Shown in pieces: positions 24,862 through 33,296 of a DNA stretch of 54,594 bases; position 1 is the first letter of the stretch, and each line of letters starts with the position of its first letter. A program made the position numbers and the translations under genes. This stretch comes from Kiritimatiellia bacterium (GTDB lineage: Bacteria; Verrucomicrobiota; Kiritimatiellia; RFP12; UBA1067): the NCBI GenBank assembly GCA_017628025.1, contig JAGBZX010000042.1, positions 1 through 54,594 on the forward strand. The letters run 5' to 3'. Below the pieces are notes generated by a model. That model did no database searches and had not been told where the DNA came from. It was given only the letters and a program-made list of their open reading frames with translations.

Positions 24862-27406
24862 CGAATCAAAATGCACTCGCCTATTAGATTGGTGCGCAGC
24901 TATTTTTCTTTCGTTCTTTCCTGCAATAGCGCTGCTTACTTATGATTGGCACGCGATGGAGTCATTGCAGTCGCCTGCTGCGCCTAGTACTAATTGGATA
25001 GGTGCTACTGGGGATTATTTTGCGTATTACGGATATCTTTTACTTGGGTTTGCTGTATGGTTAATCCCTATAACTAGTTTCATCTCTATTTTCCAAATGC
25101 CTTTTGCTAGAAAGCGCATACCAAGAATTAGGAACATTATTTTCGTTTCTCTTTTTATAATTTCAGTAGCTTCCATTTTTCAACTTTCTCAAAATCACCT
25201 ACATGGCATTTCTGTACCCCTTGAACGCATAAATATCTCAGACGCAGGCGGTGCGATTGGGTATCTTATTATGACAAAAGCGCTATCTCCTATTCTAGGT
25301 GAATTTGGAGCTGGCATTATAATGATACTTCTACTAATTATTTCATTCATTAGTCTTGTTGGTTTGAGTCAAATAATAAGTACGCTTAAGAAATTAACAA
25401 ATTGGGTAATGAATACAAATCAAACAGAAACTAACCAAGCCCAAGATAGTGATGTTCATAAAGAGCAATCCAAAGACGACGACTCAATTTGGTTTACACC
25501 AGAAGCCAAGCCAATTGCTCCGAATAGCAATAGCACCGAGAAGGAAGCTTCTCCTAATCCTTCGTTAATAGATAAGATAATGGCGATAAAGGCAGCTGCG
25601 AAAAAGGCTCATGAAGACGAAACTAAAGTTAAGAGCCCTATTCACACACCTATAAAAGAGACGCCAAAACAAGTTTTTACCCCTCCTACTCCTATTTACA
25701 AAGCGCCGCCTAAGCCCTCGCCAGCTCCTACTAAAGTTTCTCCAGTTGTTTCTAAGCCATCGCCCACAGCAGAAAATAACTCAACTAAGCCCCAAGAGCC
25801 TTATAAACTTCCACCGCTATCACTACTAAATCCACTTAAAAGCATAAAGGCAGACCACGGAGATATAGAAGAAACTGCTAAACGCTTGATAAACACTTTA
25901 AGTTTATTTGGCGTGAGCGCTAAAATTACAGATATAAAAGCAGGTCCCGTAGTTACTAAATACGCAATCTTCCCAGAACCTGGTACTCGTTATGAAGCGA
26001 TAACAAGCCTCCACAACAACTTAAAAGGCGCAATGCAGGCCATATCGCTACGTATTGAAGCTCCAATACCAGGGAAAGACTGGATCGGTTTTGAAGTTCC
26101 AAACTGCAAACCAGCTAGTATCTCGTTTAGAGAAATTATTGAATCTGACACATGGAAAGAAGGCCAATACGAATTACCTCTGCTTTTTGGCAAAGATGTT
26201 GTTGGCAATAATCTCGTTGCAGATTTAACAAAGATGCCTCACCTTATTGTAGCAGGCAGTACTGGTACTGGTAAATCCGTCTGTCTTAATTCGGTTATTT
26301 GCGGACTACTAATGTCTAAAACTCCCGAGGAGTTGAAGTTCATAATGGTTGACCCTAAATTTGTTGAATTTAAAAACTACGAACGCTTACCTCACCTTCT
26401 AGCTCCTGTTATTACGGATAACAAAAAAACTGAGCGTGCGCTTCAAATGGCTGTTATTGAGATGGACAAGCGTCTTAAACTTTTCTCTCGCATCAATGTT
26501 AGAAACATAAAACAATTTAATAACAGAAAGAGCATTACTCAGACAGACCTTTTCGGAAAAGATCAGGAATTAAATTCTGATATACCTAAAAAACTCCCCT
26601 ACATCGTAATTATTATTGATGAACTTGCTGATCTCATGGCTTCGTCTGCAAAAGCAGTAACTCCATTAATTGCTAAGTTAGCCGCTAAAGCTCGTGCCGC
26701 TGGCATTCATCTTATCCTTGCCACGCAGCGCCCTGATACAAAAGTAATTAACGGCACAATAAAATCTAATATTGAAGGCCGCGTCGCTTTTAAGACCTCC
26801 AGCTCCATTGACTCGCGTACAATTCTTGATCACACTGGTGCAGAGAATCTTATCGGAAGAGGCGACATGCTATTTAGGCAAGGTCAAACCTTAGTACGTG
26901 CTCAAGGCGCTCTTATTGAAGATGAAGAAATTGAAAATATCATTGGCTACATTCAAGAGCATTCAACGATGCAGCTAGATGAAGTTTTTACTAGCCGCCT
27001 AGCTCGCGTAAAGGAAGAAAACCTAGAAGACCAATTTAAAGACGAAGAAGACGACTCACCTAGAGAAACCCCTGCTACTGCTAGACAAGCTGTAAGAGCC
27101 GCTGAAAAAGCTTCAAATTACAAAAAAGCATTAGAAATCATAATTAACGACCATCGTATTTCAATATCATACCTGCAAACGCGCCTGGGCATTGGTTATC
27201 CTAACGCCTCTAGTATAATTTATAATCTAGAAAAAAATGGAGTTATTGGCCCTCAGAAAGCAGGCGGTTCTCGCGAAATCCTACTATCCGACGATGAACT
27301 AATGCGTCTATTTAACGACACAAGTGATGACACGACTGAATCGTCATTAGATGAAAATATTGAACAAGAAGATACTCAATTACACGACACAGAGGAGGTG
27401 CTATAG
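24827..27406 (+). CDS. ftsK: DNA translocase FtsK/SpoIIIE
   Basis: An 859-residue DNA pump that clears chromosome ends from the division septum. There are four membrane spans in residues 18-190, a Pro/Lys/Ser-rich linker (about 200-330), then the alpha/beta motor with Walker A AGSTGTGK (476-483), Walker B IVIIIDELADLM, and LATQRPDTKVINGTIKSNIEGR. The C-terminal winged-helix gamma domain (about 765-815, LQTRLGIGYPNASSIIYNLE) would read orientation sequences. Its ATG lies inside the CdaR-like stub. It probably works with the RodZ-like gene that follows. Confidence 0.95.
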   Translation: MTEPSSNTLDIDESKCTRLLDWCAAIFLSFFPAIALLTYDWHAMESLQSPAAPSTNWIGATGDYFAYYGYLLLGFAVWLIPITSFISIFQMPFARKRIPRIRNIIFVSLFIISVASIFQLSQNHLHGISVPLERINISDAGGAIGYLIMTKALSPILGEFGAGIIMILLLIISFISLVGLSQIISTLKKLTNWVMNTNQTETNQAQDSDVHKEQSKDDDSIWFTPEAKPIAPNSNSTEKEASPNPSLIDKIMAIKAAAKKAHEDETKVKSPIHTPIKETPKQVFTPPTPIYKAPPKPSPAPTKVSPVVSKPSPTAENNSTKPQEPYKLPPLSLLNPLKSIKADHGDIEETAKRLINTLSLFGVSAKITDIKAGPVVTKYAIFPEPGTRYEAITSLHNNLKGAMQAISLRIEAPIPGKDWIGFEVPNCKPASISFREIIESDTWKEGQYELPLLFGKDVVGNNLVADLTKMPHLIVAGSTGTGKSVCLNSVICGLLMSKTPEELKFIMVDPKFVEFKNYERLPHLLAPVITDNKKTERALQMAVIEMDKRLKLFSRINVRNIKQFNNRKSITQTDLFGKDQELNSDIPKKLPYIVIIIDELADLMASSAKAVTPLIAKLAAKARAAGIHLILATQRPDTKVINGTIKSNIEGRVAFKTSSSIDSRTILDHTGAENLIGRGDMLFRQGQTLVRAQGALIEDEEIENIIGYIQEHSTMQLDEVFTSRLARVKEENLEDQFKDEEDDSPRETPATARQAVRAAEKASNYKKALEIIINDHRISISYLQTRLGIGYPNASSIIYNLEKNGVIGPQKAGGSREILLSDDELMRLFNDTSDDTTESSLDENIEQEDTQLHDTEEVL

Positions 27407-28092
27407 TGAATAGCATAGGAACCATGTTGAGACAAGCGCGTGAAGAGCGCGGCTACACTCAAAGCCAAATTGCCGATTCTACTCATATACTCGTGCAAAT
27501 AATAAAAGGGCTTGAAGACGAAGACTTTTCTGGTATTGTAGCACCAATTTATGGTAGAGGCTTCGTAAAGCTATATGCTGAAGCAGTTGGGCTCGATCCT
27601 AAGCAATGCATAGAAGCATTTATGCAAGCCTATAATCGCAAACCTGCTAAAGTAGACGCTCCTCCAGACGGCATAGAAGCTAAACCTATGCAAAATGAGG
27701 AGCAGCCTATAATAACTGCGTTTCCACAAGAGTTGCCATCGCTAAGCACTTCTCACACGCCAAATCAAATTGATTCCGTATCAACATTATCGCCTAATCC
27801 TCCAAAGTGCACACCTTTTTCATCGAGGTATGTGGCACCTATAACAAAGCATTTTCCAACAAAAAAAATAGCTATTCCAACTTATATTTGGCGCCTTATT
27901 ATAGTACTTGGCGTAGCTATTGCGGTTATCTATCTTGCTACAATATCAATTAAGGCTCTATACAAAGCGACATGCACGAAAGCTCCGCATGAAGAACAGA
28001 TAGAAGTCCCCGCTAGCAACAACCCTAATACTCTACCTCAGGCTCAAATAGAGCGAAAGGTAGAAAAATTACCAGATTTTTATATTGATTGA
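27406..28092 (+). CDS. RodZ/YmfM-like HTH membrane protein
   Basis: A 228-residue protein. Residues 1-70 form a Cro/RodZ-type helix-turn-helix (MLRQAREERGYTQSQIADST, then GRGFVKLYAEAVGLD), a Pro/Ser-rich linker follows, and one membrane span lies near 165-190. It lacks the long periplasmic domain of E. coli RodZ. The start is a GTG at 27406 that shares a base with the ftsK stop and is preceded seven bases upstream by GAGGAGG, the best ribosome site in this operon. RodZ links MreB to the membrane in rod-shaped cells; mreB is not in the window, so the role is inferred. Confidence 0.82.
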   Translation: MNSIGTMLRQAREERGYTQSQIADSTHILVQIIKGLEDEDFSGIVAPIYGRGFVKLYAEAVGLDPKQCIEAFMQAYNRKPAKVDAPPDGIEAKPMQNEEQPIITAFPQELPSLSTSHTPNQIDSVSTLSPNPPKCTPFSSRYVAPITKHFPTKKIAIPTYIWRLIIVLGVAIAVIYLATISIKALYKATCTKAPHEEQIEVPASNNPNTLPQAQIERKVEKLPDFYID

Positions 28093-28116
28093 AACAACAA
28101 CAAAAAGGAGAAAACG

Positions 28117-28899
28117 ATGGAAGTCGTAATATGCAAAACTAAAGAAGAGGCATCAAAACTTGCCGCTGGCATTATTAATGCAGCAGTTAAGAAAAACCCA
28201 AAGACTGTTCTTGGTCTAGCAACTGGTTCAACGCCTGTTCTTATGTATAATGAAATGGCTAAGGCTGTAAAGGCCAAAAAAGTCAGCTACAAACAGGTTA
28301 AAAGCTGGAATCTTGATGAATACTATGGCTTAGCTCCTACTCATGACCAGAGCTATCGTTACTTCATGAACGAAAACCTCTTCAAGAAAATTGACATCAA
28401 ACTTTCTAATACTCATGTCCTTGATGGTCTTGCCAAAGACCCAGAAAAGGAATGCCTTAAGTATGAAGCTCAAATTAAGAAAGCTGGCGGCATTGATATC
28501 CAAGTCTTAGGTATTGGCTCAGATGGTCACATCGCGTTCAATGAACCTGGAACATCTTTAGCTAGCCGCACATCAGTAGTTTACCTTACCCCTTCTACAA
28601 TCAAAGATAATGCTAGGCTTTTCTTTGGCGGGGATATGAAAAAAGTCCCCACTAGAGCTCTTTCTATGGGAGTAGGAACCATCTGCGAAGCAAAGAAAAT
28701 CATTCTTCTTGCGTTCGGCAAGGGCAAGGCTGATGCGCTTAAGGGCTGCGTTGAAGGCGGAATGTCTCAATTCTGCACCGCTTCTGCCCTTCAGGCACAT
28801 AATGACGCATGGATCTTCTGCGACGAAGAAGCAGCCTCTAAACTTAAACTTAAAGATTATTACGCATGGCGCAGCGCCACAAAGCTCGGTCTTAAGTAA
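28117..28899 (+). CDS. nagB: Glucosamine-6-phosphate deaminase
   Basis: A 260-residue enzyme that converts glucosamine 6-phosphate to fructose 6-phosphate and ammonia. The phosphate loop is LATGSTP (34-40). Asp67 in NLDEYYG and Asp136/His138/Glu143 in GIGSDGHIAFNEPGTS are the catalytic set. A strong ribosome site (AAAGGAG) lies just upstream. It may feed on GlcNAc from host glycans or peptidoglycan; glmS and nagA are not visible. It occupies the place where glmM often follows cdaA. Confidence 0.95.
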   Translation: MEVVICKTKEEASKLAAGIINAAVKKNPKTVLGLATGSTPVLMYNEMAKAVKAKKVSYKQVKSWNLDEYYGLAPTHDQSYRYFMNENLFKKIDIKLSNTHVLDGLAKDPEKECLKYEAQIKKAGGIDIQVLGIGSDGHIAFNEPGTSLASRTSVVYLTPSTIKDNARLFFGGDMKKVPTRALSMGVGTICEAKKIILLAFGKGKADALKGCVEGGMSQFCTASALQAHNDAWIFCDEEAASKLKLKDYYAWRSATKLGLK

Positions 28900-28904
28900 T
28901 AAAA

Positions 28905-29924
28905 ATGGCTCGTAAAAAAAGAAAGAAAAAAGCAAGGCGCACGTCGTTAAAACTCGGCGTTGCGCTATCATTGTTAGTTTCGTTCTATACAGTAATTGCT
29001 GTGTGGTTTGTTCATCATCCACGCGCTTGGTTAGACGAAAAACAAACTTCGCTACCTTCCTTTATTATCGAGCCACTTTTTGCCGTTGGCAATGTCGCTG
29101 GCGACATAACTGACGCCCTTTCGATTACTGGGCATGACGCGGTCTATGAGTATGATATAGAAGCGCCTAATGGTAAAACATTATTTGCAGGAGCTCCTAA
29201 ACGAATAGGAAATCCAGCGCCTAATGACATACTTACAATAGACCGCGGACATTTTATAATTGGTTGGTCCCCTTCAGAGCGTCGCCCTGTATGGTGCGCT
29301 TATCATGTAAAACCACAAGCGCCATACTTAGCTGGAGAGCGGCCAAAATTCCAACGTGATAAAGAAGCGCCAAACTCTCCTAAACCAGGAGATTTCAGCA
29401 AAACAGGCTATGACCGTGGGCATATGGTACCGAACTATGCCATTGCAACTCGTTACGGTCCAGAAAGCCAGCGCAAGACTTTTTTAATGGGCAATATAGC
29501 CGCTCAAACTCCAAGTCTTAATCGAGGCCCATGGCGAGAACTTGAGCATCGAATCGCCGACCTTTGGTCTAAACGATGGGGGGAGATTTGGGTAATCACG
29601 GGCTGCTATAGTCTAGAAGACGACTCAGAGGTTCTATCTGGTTCAAATATAAAAATCGCAGATAGATTTTATCAAATTTTATTAGCTCAAGACGGGATGA
29701 ACGTACGAGCGTTAGCCATAGACCTACCACAAAACATCTCTTGGCGTTCGTGGCCAGCTAGGCACATAACAACTATTGATGAGCTTGAAGCTCGCACTGG
29801 GTTAGATTTTCTTCCAGAACTACCTAGTTTTATCCAAACACCACTTGAAGCAGAATTGCCAACACGGCTTTGGCCAGTGTCGGCAATTGATATCTTCAAG
29901 ATGCTAAGTATTCACTTTAAGTAA
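28905..29924 (+). CDS. Membrane-anchored DNA/RNA non-specific endonuclease (NUC1/NucA type)
   Basis: A protein of 339 residues: a basic N-terminus (MARKKRKKKARR), one membrane span (about 16-36), then a beta-beta-alpha-metal nuclease. The signature GYDRGHMVPNYA holds the general-base His173 of DRGH, and Asn206 in SLNRGPWRELE is the metal-binding asparagine. N-in topology would place the nuclease in the periplasm, where it could degrade incoming DNA or RNA for nutrition or defence. There is no good Shine-Dalgarno, and the start is five bases after nagB, so coupling is likely. No inhibitor (NuiA-like) gene is seen next to it. Confidence 0.87.
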   Translation: MARKKRKKKARRTSLKLGVALSLLVSFYTVIAVWFVHHPRAWLDEKQTSLPSFIIEPLFAVGNVAGDITDALSITGHDAVYEYDIEAPNGKTLFAGAPKRIGNPAPNDILTIDRGHFIIGWSPSERRPVWCAYHVKPQAPYLAGERPKFQRDKEAPNSPKPGDFSKTGYDRGHMVPNYAIATRYGPESQRKTFLMGNIAAQTPSLNRGPWRELEHRIADLWSKRWGEIWVITGCYSLEDDSEVLSGSNIKIADRFYQILLAQDGMNVRALAIDLPQNISWRSWPARHITTIDELEARTGLDFLPELPSFIQTPLEAELPTRLWPVSAIDIFKMLSIHFK

Positions 29925-29927
29925 ATC

Positions 29928-31085
29928 TTAGCGATTTCGCACGTCGCTTGTGCGCTGATATATAACAAGACCAAATTTTGGAACTGTCACATATATCAAG
30001 TCAAATAAGCGCATTTGGACTGTTTCATATTCAACCCAGTTTGTCGTTTTTGTAAAGCAATAAACCTCCACAGGAACCCCTGTATCAGAAGATGAAAGTT
30101 GGCGAACCATACAAGTTAACTCTTTGGTAATATCATCATTGCTCTCGAGCAGACGCTTAATCCAAAGCTCTAATGCGGCTAGATTTGAAACAGGCTTATC
30201 TGTCTCTTTAAGAAGGCCCTGGCTTACAAGCGAAGTCAAATCCTCATCTGTAAGCTCACGAATACTAAGGACACTAATCCAGACTGAACGTTTAATTCTA
30301 CGTCCTTTTGAAAGCGACATGTACCTCCAGTTGACAAACGCGTCACTAATAAGTGCCGACGAAGGTATCATGGTAACTGTGTTGTCGAAATTCTGAACTT
30401 TAACTGTCGTTAGAGCTATATCAATAACTGTTCCGTCCGCATTGAAGCGAGGCATCGTTATCCAATCTCCAACTCTTACCATATCATTTTGCGCTACCTC
30501 TACTCCTGCGACAAGACCGAGAAGAGAGTCTCTAAAAATAAGCATTAGCACTGCAGTTATTGCACCTAATCCACTTAGCACAACTGTTGGGCTTTTACCC
30601 ATAAGTTTCGATGCAATGATTATTGAGGCTACTGCCCATATAAGAATTGTCGCTACTTGTGCGAATGTTTTAGATGTAAAGATTTTATCATTCATTCGCT
30701 CGTTTGCCGTTGCCTGAATACAAGCGACTAGTCTAACCAATGTAGCCGCCGCCAAAGACATCGTAACAACATCAAGCACAAGCCTTATAATCGACGAAAG
30801 TGTTTCTGACAGCGCAACTACTACAGGCAATGACTGCGAAAGCATCAGTGAACATAAAAAATATGCGAGATACTTAAATAATGAATTATAATTGTTTTTA
30901 TGACGATCAACAGAGAACCTTTTAAGAATAATGAGACTGGCTACCTTTAAAATAACAACTGAAAGAAGCAGTGCTGAAAGTATTATCAAAACACCGCTTA
31001 TTGTTGCCGCAGTAAAATGCGCAACTGTTGAAGAAAAACCAAATTGAACGAAAGCTTTTTCTAAAAACGAAATCACAAAACTCAT
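29928..31085 (-). CDS. MscS-family mechanosensitive channel (YbdG-like)
   Basis: A 385-residue membrane protein with about five spans and the MscS core. The pore-lining helix region reads VVLSGLGAITAVLMLIFRDSLLGLVAGVEVAQ, split here as SGLGAITAVLML then DSLLGLVAGVEVAQ, followed by the beta-domain start MVRVGDWITMP and the family element IPSSALISDAFVNWR. Such channels release solutes on osmotic down-shock. The soluble domain resembles YbdG and the small MscS-like proteins. AAAGGAG lies eight bases before the ATG. It converges with the nuclease gene with three bases between them. Confidence 0.9.
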   Translation of the reverse strand: MSFVISFLEKAFVQFGFSSTVAHFTAATISGVLIILSALLLSVVILKVASLIILKRFSVDRHKNNYNSLFKYLAYFLCSLMLSQSLPVVVALSETLSSIIRLVLDVVTMSLAAATLVRLVACIQATANERMNDKIFTSKTFAQVATILIWAVASIIIASKLMGKSPTVVLSGLGAITAVLMLIFRDSLLGLVAGVEVAQNDMVRVGDWITMPRFNADGTVIDIALTTVKVQNFDNTVTMIPSSALISDAFVNWRYMSLSKGRRIKRSVWISVLSIRELTDEDLTSLVSQGLLKETDKPVSNLAALELWIKRLLESNDDITKELTCMVRQLSSSDTGVPVEVYCFTKTTNWVEYETVQMRLFDLIYVTVPKFGLVIYQRTSDVRNR

Positions 31086-31098
31086 AATATATACTCCT

Positions 31099-31893
31099 TT
31101 ATTTAGATATTGGCGAATACCTAAAATAGTCTATGCTAAAAACTTGGGGCAAATCTTCTTTATTAGGCTCGCCTACCCACGCATACATAACTTCGCAATC
31201 AAATGTTACATGCAGTGGGCGATGGAATCGGTCATTCTTTCTCGAAAAGACTTCCTTGCCATCAATATACCATTTTAACTCTTCCTTGGTCCAACTGAAA
31301 CCATAAACATGAAATTCTTTAGAAGGATCAAAGTCTAATTTTACATTACAAGTTCTATCTGGTAGCTTTTCAACGCCGCCATAAACGACACCCTCTAAAT
31401 AGGGCGTTTTTAAACAGTGAACAGTCCCATGCCAATCACGCATTGAACCAAATATTTCAAACATATCGATTTCTTCCGAGAAATCACCTACACGAAATTT
31501 CTTTTCTGGCTTGTCTGACAACGGATCATAAAGCCAAAATGCATTACACACCTTTGCTTTCATAGCCTTTGCTTTACACTCATAATAACCGTAGAAAAAC
31601 TTCTGTTTAGTTCTTACATAAGCCATAGCATATGTGGTAAAACCGCGCCGGGTATTCTCAACGGTTTTTTCATCTTCTCTTAAAAGCCTACCAGTAAGAT
31701 TCAAGCAACCATTAGAAACAGCAACATTGTCTCTAGAAAACAGGAAACCACTTGAGCGACCTTGAAAAGACGCTACCCAATCTGTCCAAACATTTGTATT
31801 TAATAGATTACCTTCAAAATCATCAAAAAAACCTTCAGTTGCATTAGCAACTAATGATGTTAAAACAACAAAAAGAACTAAGCATTTTTTCAT
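31099..31893 (-). CDS. Secreted GH16-family glycoside hydrolase
   Basis: A protein of 264 residues with a signal peptide (MKKCLVLFVVLTSLVANA) and a jelly-roll fold of the GH16 type. The catalytic motif ExDxxE is present as Glu141-Ile-Asp143-Met-Phe-Glu146 (EEIDMFEIFG), and the later FHVYGFSWTKEELKWYIDG is also typical. GH16 members cut beta-1,3/1,4-glucans, agars, porphyrans or keratan-type glycans; the sequence alone does not fix the substrate. It overlaps the FkbH-like gene (ATGA) and follows the CE15 fusion, so a polysaccharide role is plausible. Confidence 0.9.
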   Translation of the reverse strand: MKKCLVLFVVLTSLVANATEGFFDDFEGNLLNTNVWTDWVASFQGRSSGFLFSRDNVAVSNGCLNLTGRLLREDEKTVENTRRGFTTYAMAYVRTKQKFFYGYYECKAKAMKAKVCNAFWLYDPLSDKPEKKFRVGDFSEEIDMFEIFGSMRDWHGTVHCLKTPYLEGVVYGGVEKLPDRTCNVKLDFDPSKEFHVYGFSWTKEELKWYIDGKEVFSRKNDRFHRPLHVTFDCEVMYAWVGEPNKEDLPQVFSIDYFRYSPISK

Positions 31894-33296
31894 ACTTCCT
31901 CCATACTTGTAAATGTAAAATAATGAGTTTTTATTGATCTTCTATTTTTAATTAATGTTGTATACTTTCGCTCTTCTTCTGTAAAACTAATTAACTCAAA
32001 TCCTGCTTCGTCAAAGAAGAATCTAGACGGCTCGTTACGACCACTCTTCTTCCAGATAGCATCAAGTTGCTCTATTTTTCTCTCTTTTAAAAATTCGCAA
32101 ATTTTCTCAATAAAAGCGTATTCAAACGTCCTATTCATCGAACGGCAACTTATTGCAAAATCAATTAGTCTAGCGTTGTCATTAGAACATTCTATAACAG
32201 CAAAGGCAACATTGCCTAAAGAAGAAAATCTATCTTTTACACTAGCGCACAAGAGAATAAAATTTGGCAAGCTATAAAATTTCGACAAATCATCTACGCT
32301 ATATCTATTTGAGCAAACATTAAATTGGTTAGAACGCTGAGAAAGCTGAGAAAGACGAGATAAATCTTCTATAGTAGCTTCGCGCACTTCAGCGCTCATA
32401 TTTAATGACTTATAGTAATCTGATATAGGAAGCTTCTCTGCTAGTTCCTTACGCTTAATATCAGCCTTATAAGACTCAATACGAATAGCATCCTCTTTTG
32501 TTGTCGCTTTAGGCGGGAAGCGCACAGAAAGTTCAGGAGGAAACTCTGAAACAATAACATCTGGGCAGGCTGAACGCATCATCATACGCTCTACTGGATT
32601 ATCATCTATAAAAAGAAAATCCTTAAGTGTCATATTAAGCTCTTGAGAAAGCTCTTTAATCGCTAGCGTCTTATCGCCCCAGCCAATTTTAACCTTCGCA
32701 AAATCCGTTAATTTTAAAGCAACATCATCTCTTAAAAAGGCCTGCTCTACTATGCTTTTTTCATTCCTTGAGATAATTGTTAAAACTACACCTCTCTGTT
32801 TAAGAGATTTAAGTTCATTTATAAAATCTATTTTAGGTTTGATAGATTCTACTCCATCTTCGCTAACTACACCAGCCCAAAGCGTTTCATCTAAATCCAA
32901 AGCGATTACTTTAATCTCCATTATCACGCGGGCAATCTCTTTAAGACCTTCTAACGACCATGGCATTAAGGCTAGTTTCCACATGCGCTCGTCATAAAAG
33001 CGATCACCTAAGTCCATTGCAATTTTTTCAATTTGTGGAACGACTAATTTTTCCTCACCGAACTGGCGCCTAAGAGAATCTAAGGCTCTTTCTTCAAATG
33101 ACTCCCTTGGCGAAAAACGAGTATCCAACAAAACATAAATAACATCAGGAGAAAAATCAATTAATTCCTTAGGCACATCTAAAGCATACTGTACCCAGGC
33201 ACCATGCCCTGGCGGAGTCCAAACGCGGCAATAATCACCAATAAACGAGCTTAATACACTCGTTGTTACATTGGAAAATATCGCAATTCTTCGCAT
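31890..33296 (-). CDS. FkbH-like HAD-family protein with GNAT-like C-terminus
   Basis: A 468-residue protein. The N-terminal part (about 1-120) is a short SGNH-like domain. The HAD subfamily IIIC domain has DLDETLW (134-140), SRNEKSIVEQAF and FIDDNPVERMMMR. The C-terminal part has LSQRSNQFN and IDFAISCRSMNRTFEYAF, the acyltransferase-like region of FkbH. Known FkbH proteins load glyceryl groups from 1,3-bisphosphoglycerate onto acyl carriers; others lie in polysaccharide clusters. No carrier protein gene is next to it, so substrate and role are open. It shares one base with the start of the gene before it. Confidence 0.83.
   Translation of the reverse strand: MRRIAIFSNVTTSVLSSFIGDYCRVWTPPGHGAWVQYALDVPKELIDFSPDVIYVLLDTRFSPRESFEERALDSLRRQFGEEKLVVPQIEKIAMDLGDRFYDERMWKLALMPWSLEGLKEIARVIMEIKVIALDLDETLWAGVVSEDGVESIKPKIDFINELKSLKQRGVVLTIISRNEKSIVEQAFLRDDVALKLTDFAKVKIGWGDKTLAIKELSQELNMTLKDFLFIDDNPVERMMMRSACPDVIVSEFPPELSVRFPPKATTKEDAIRIESYKADIKRKELAEKLPISDYYKSLNMSAEVREATIEDLSRLSQLSQRSNQFNVCSNRYSVDDLSKFYSLPNFILLCASVKDRFSSLGNVAFAVIECSNDNARLIDFAISCRSMNRTFEYAFIEKICEFLKERKIEQLDAIWKKSGRNEPSRFFFDEAGFELISFTEEERKYTTLIKNRRSIKTHYFTFTSMEEV

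Noticed and set aside
28573-29022. Minus-strand 149-codon frame across the nagB-nuclease junction
   Set aside because: It is antisense to two well-supported genes and shows no domain features or ribosome site.
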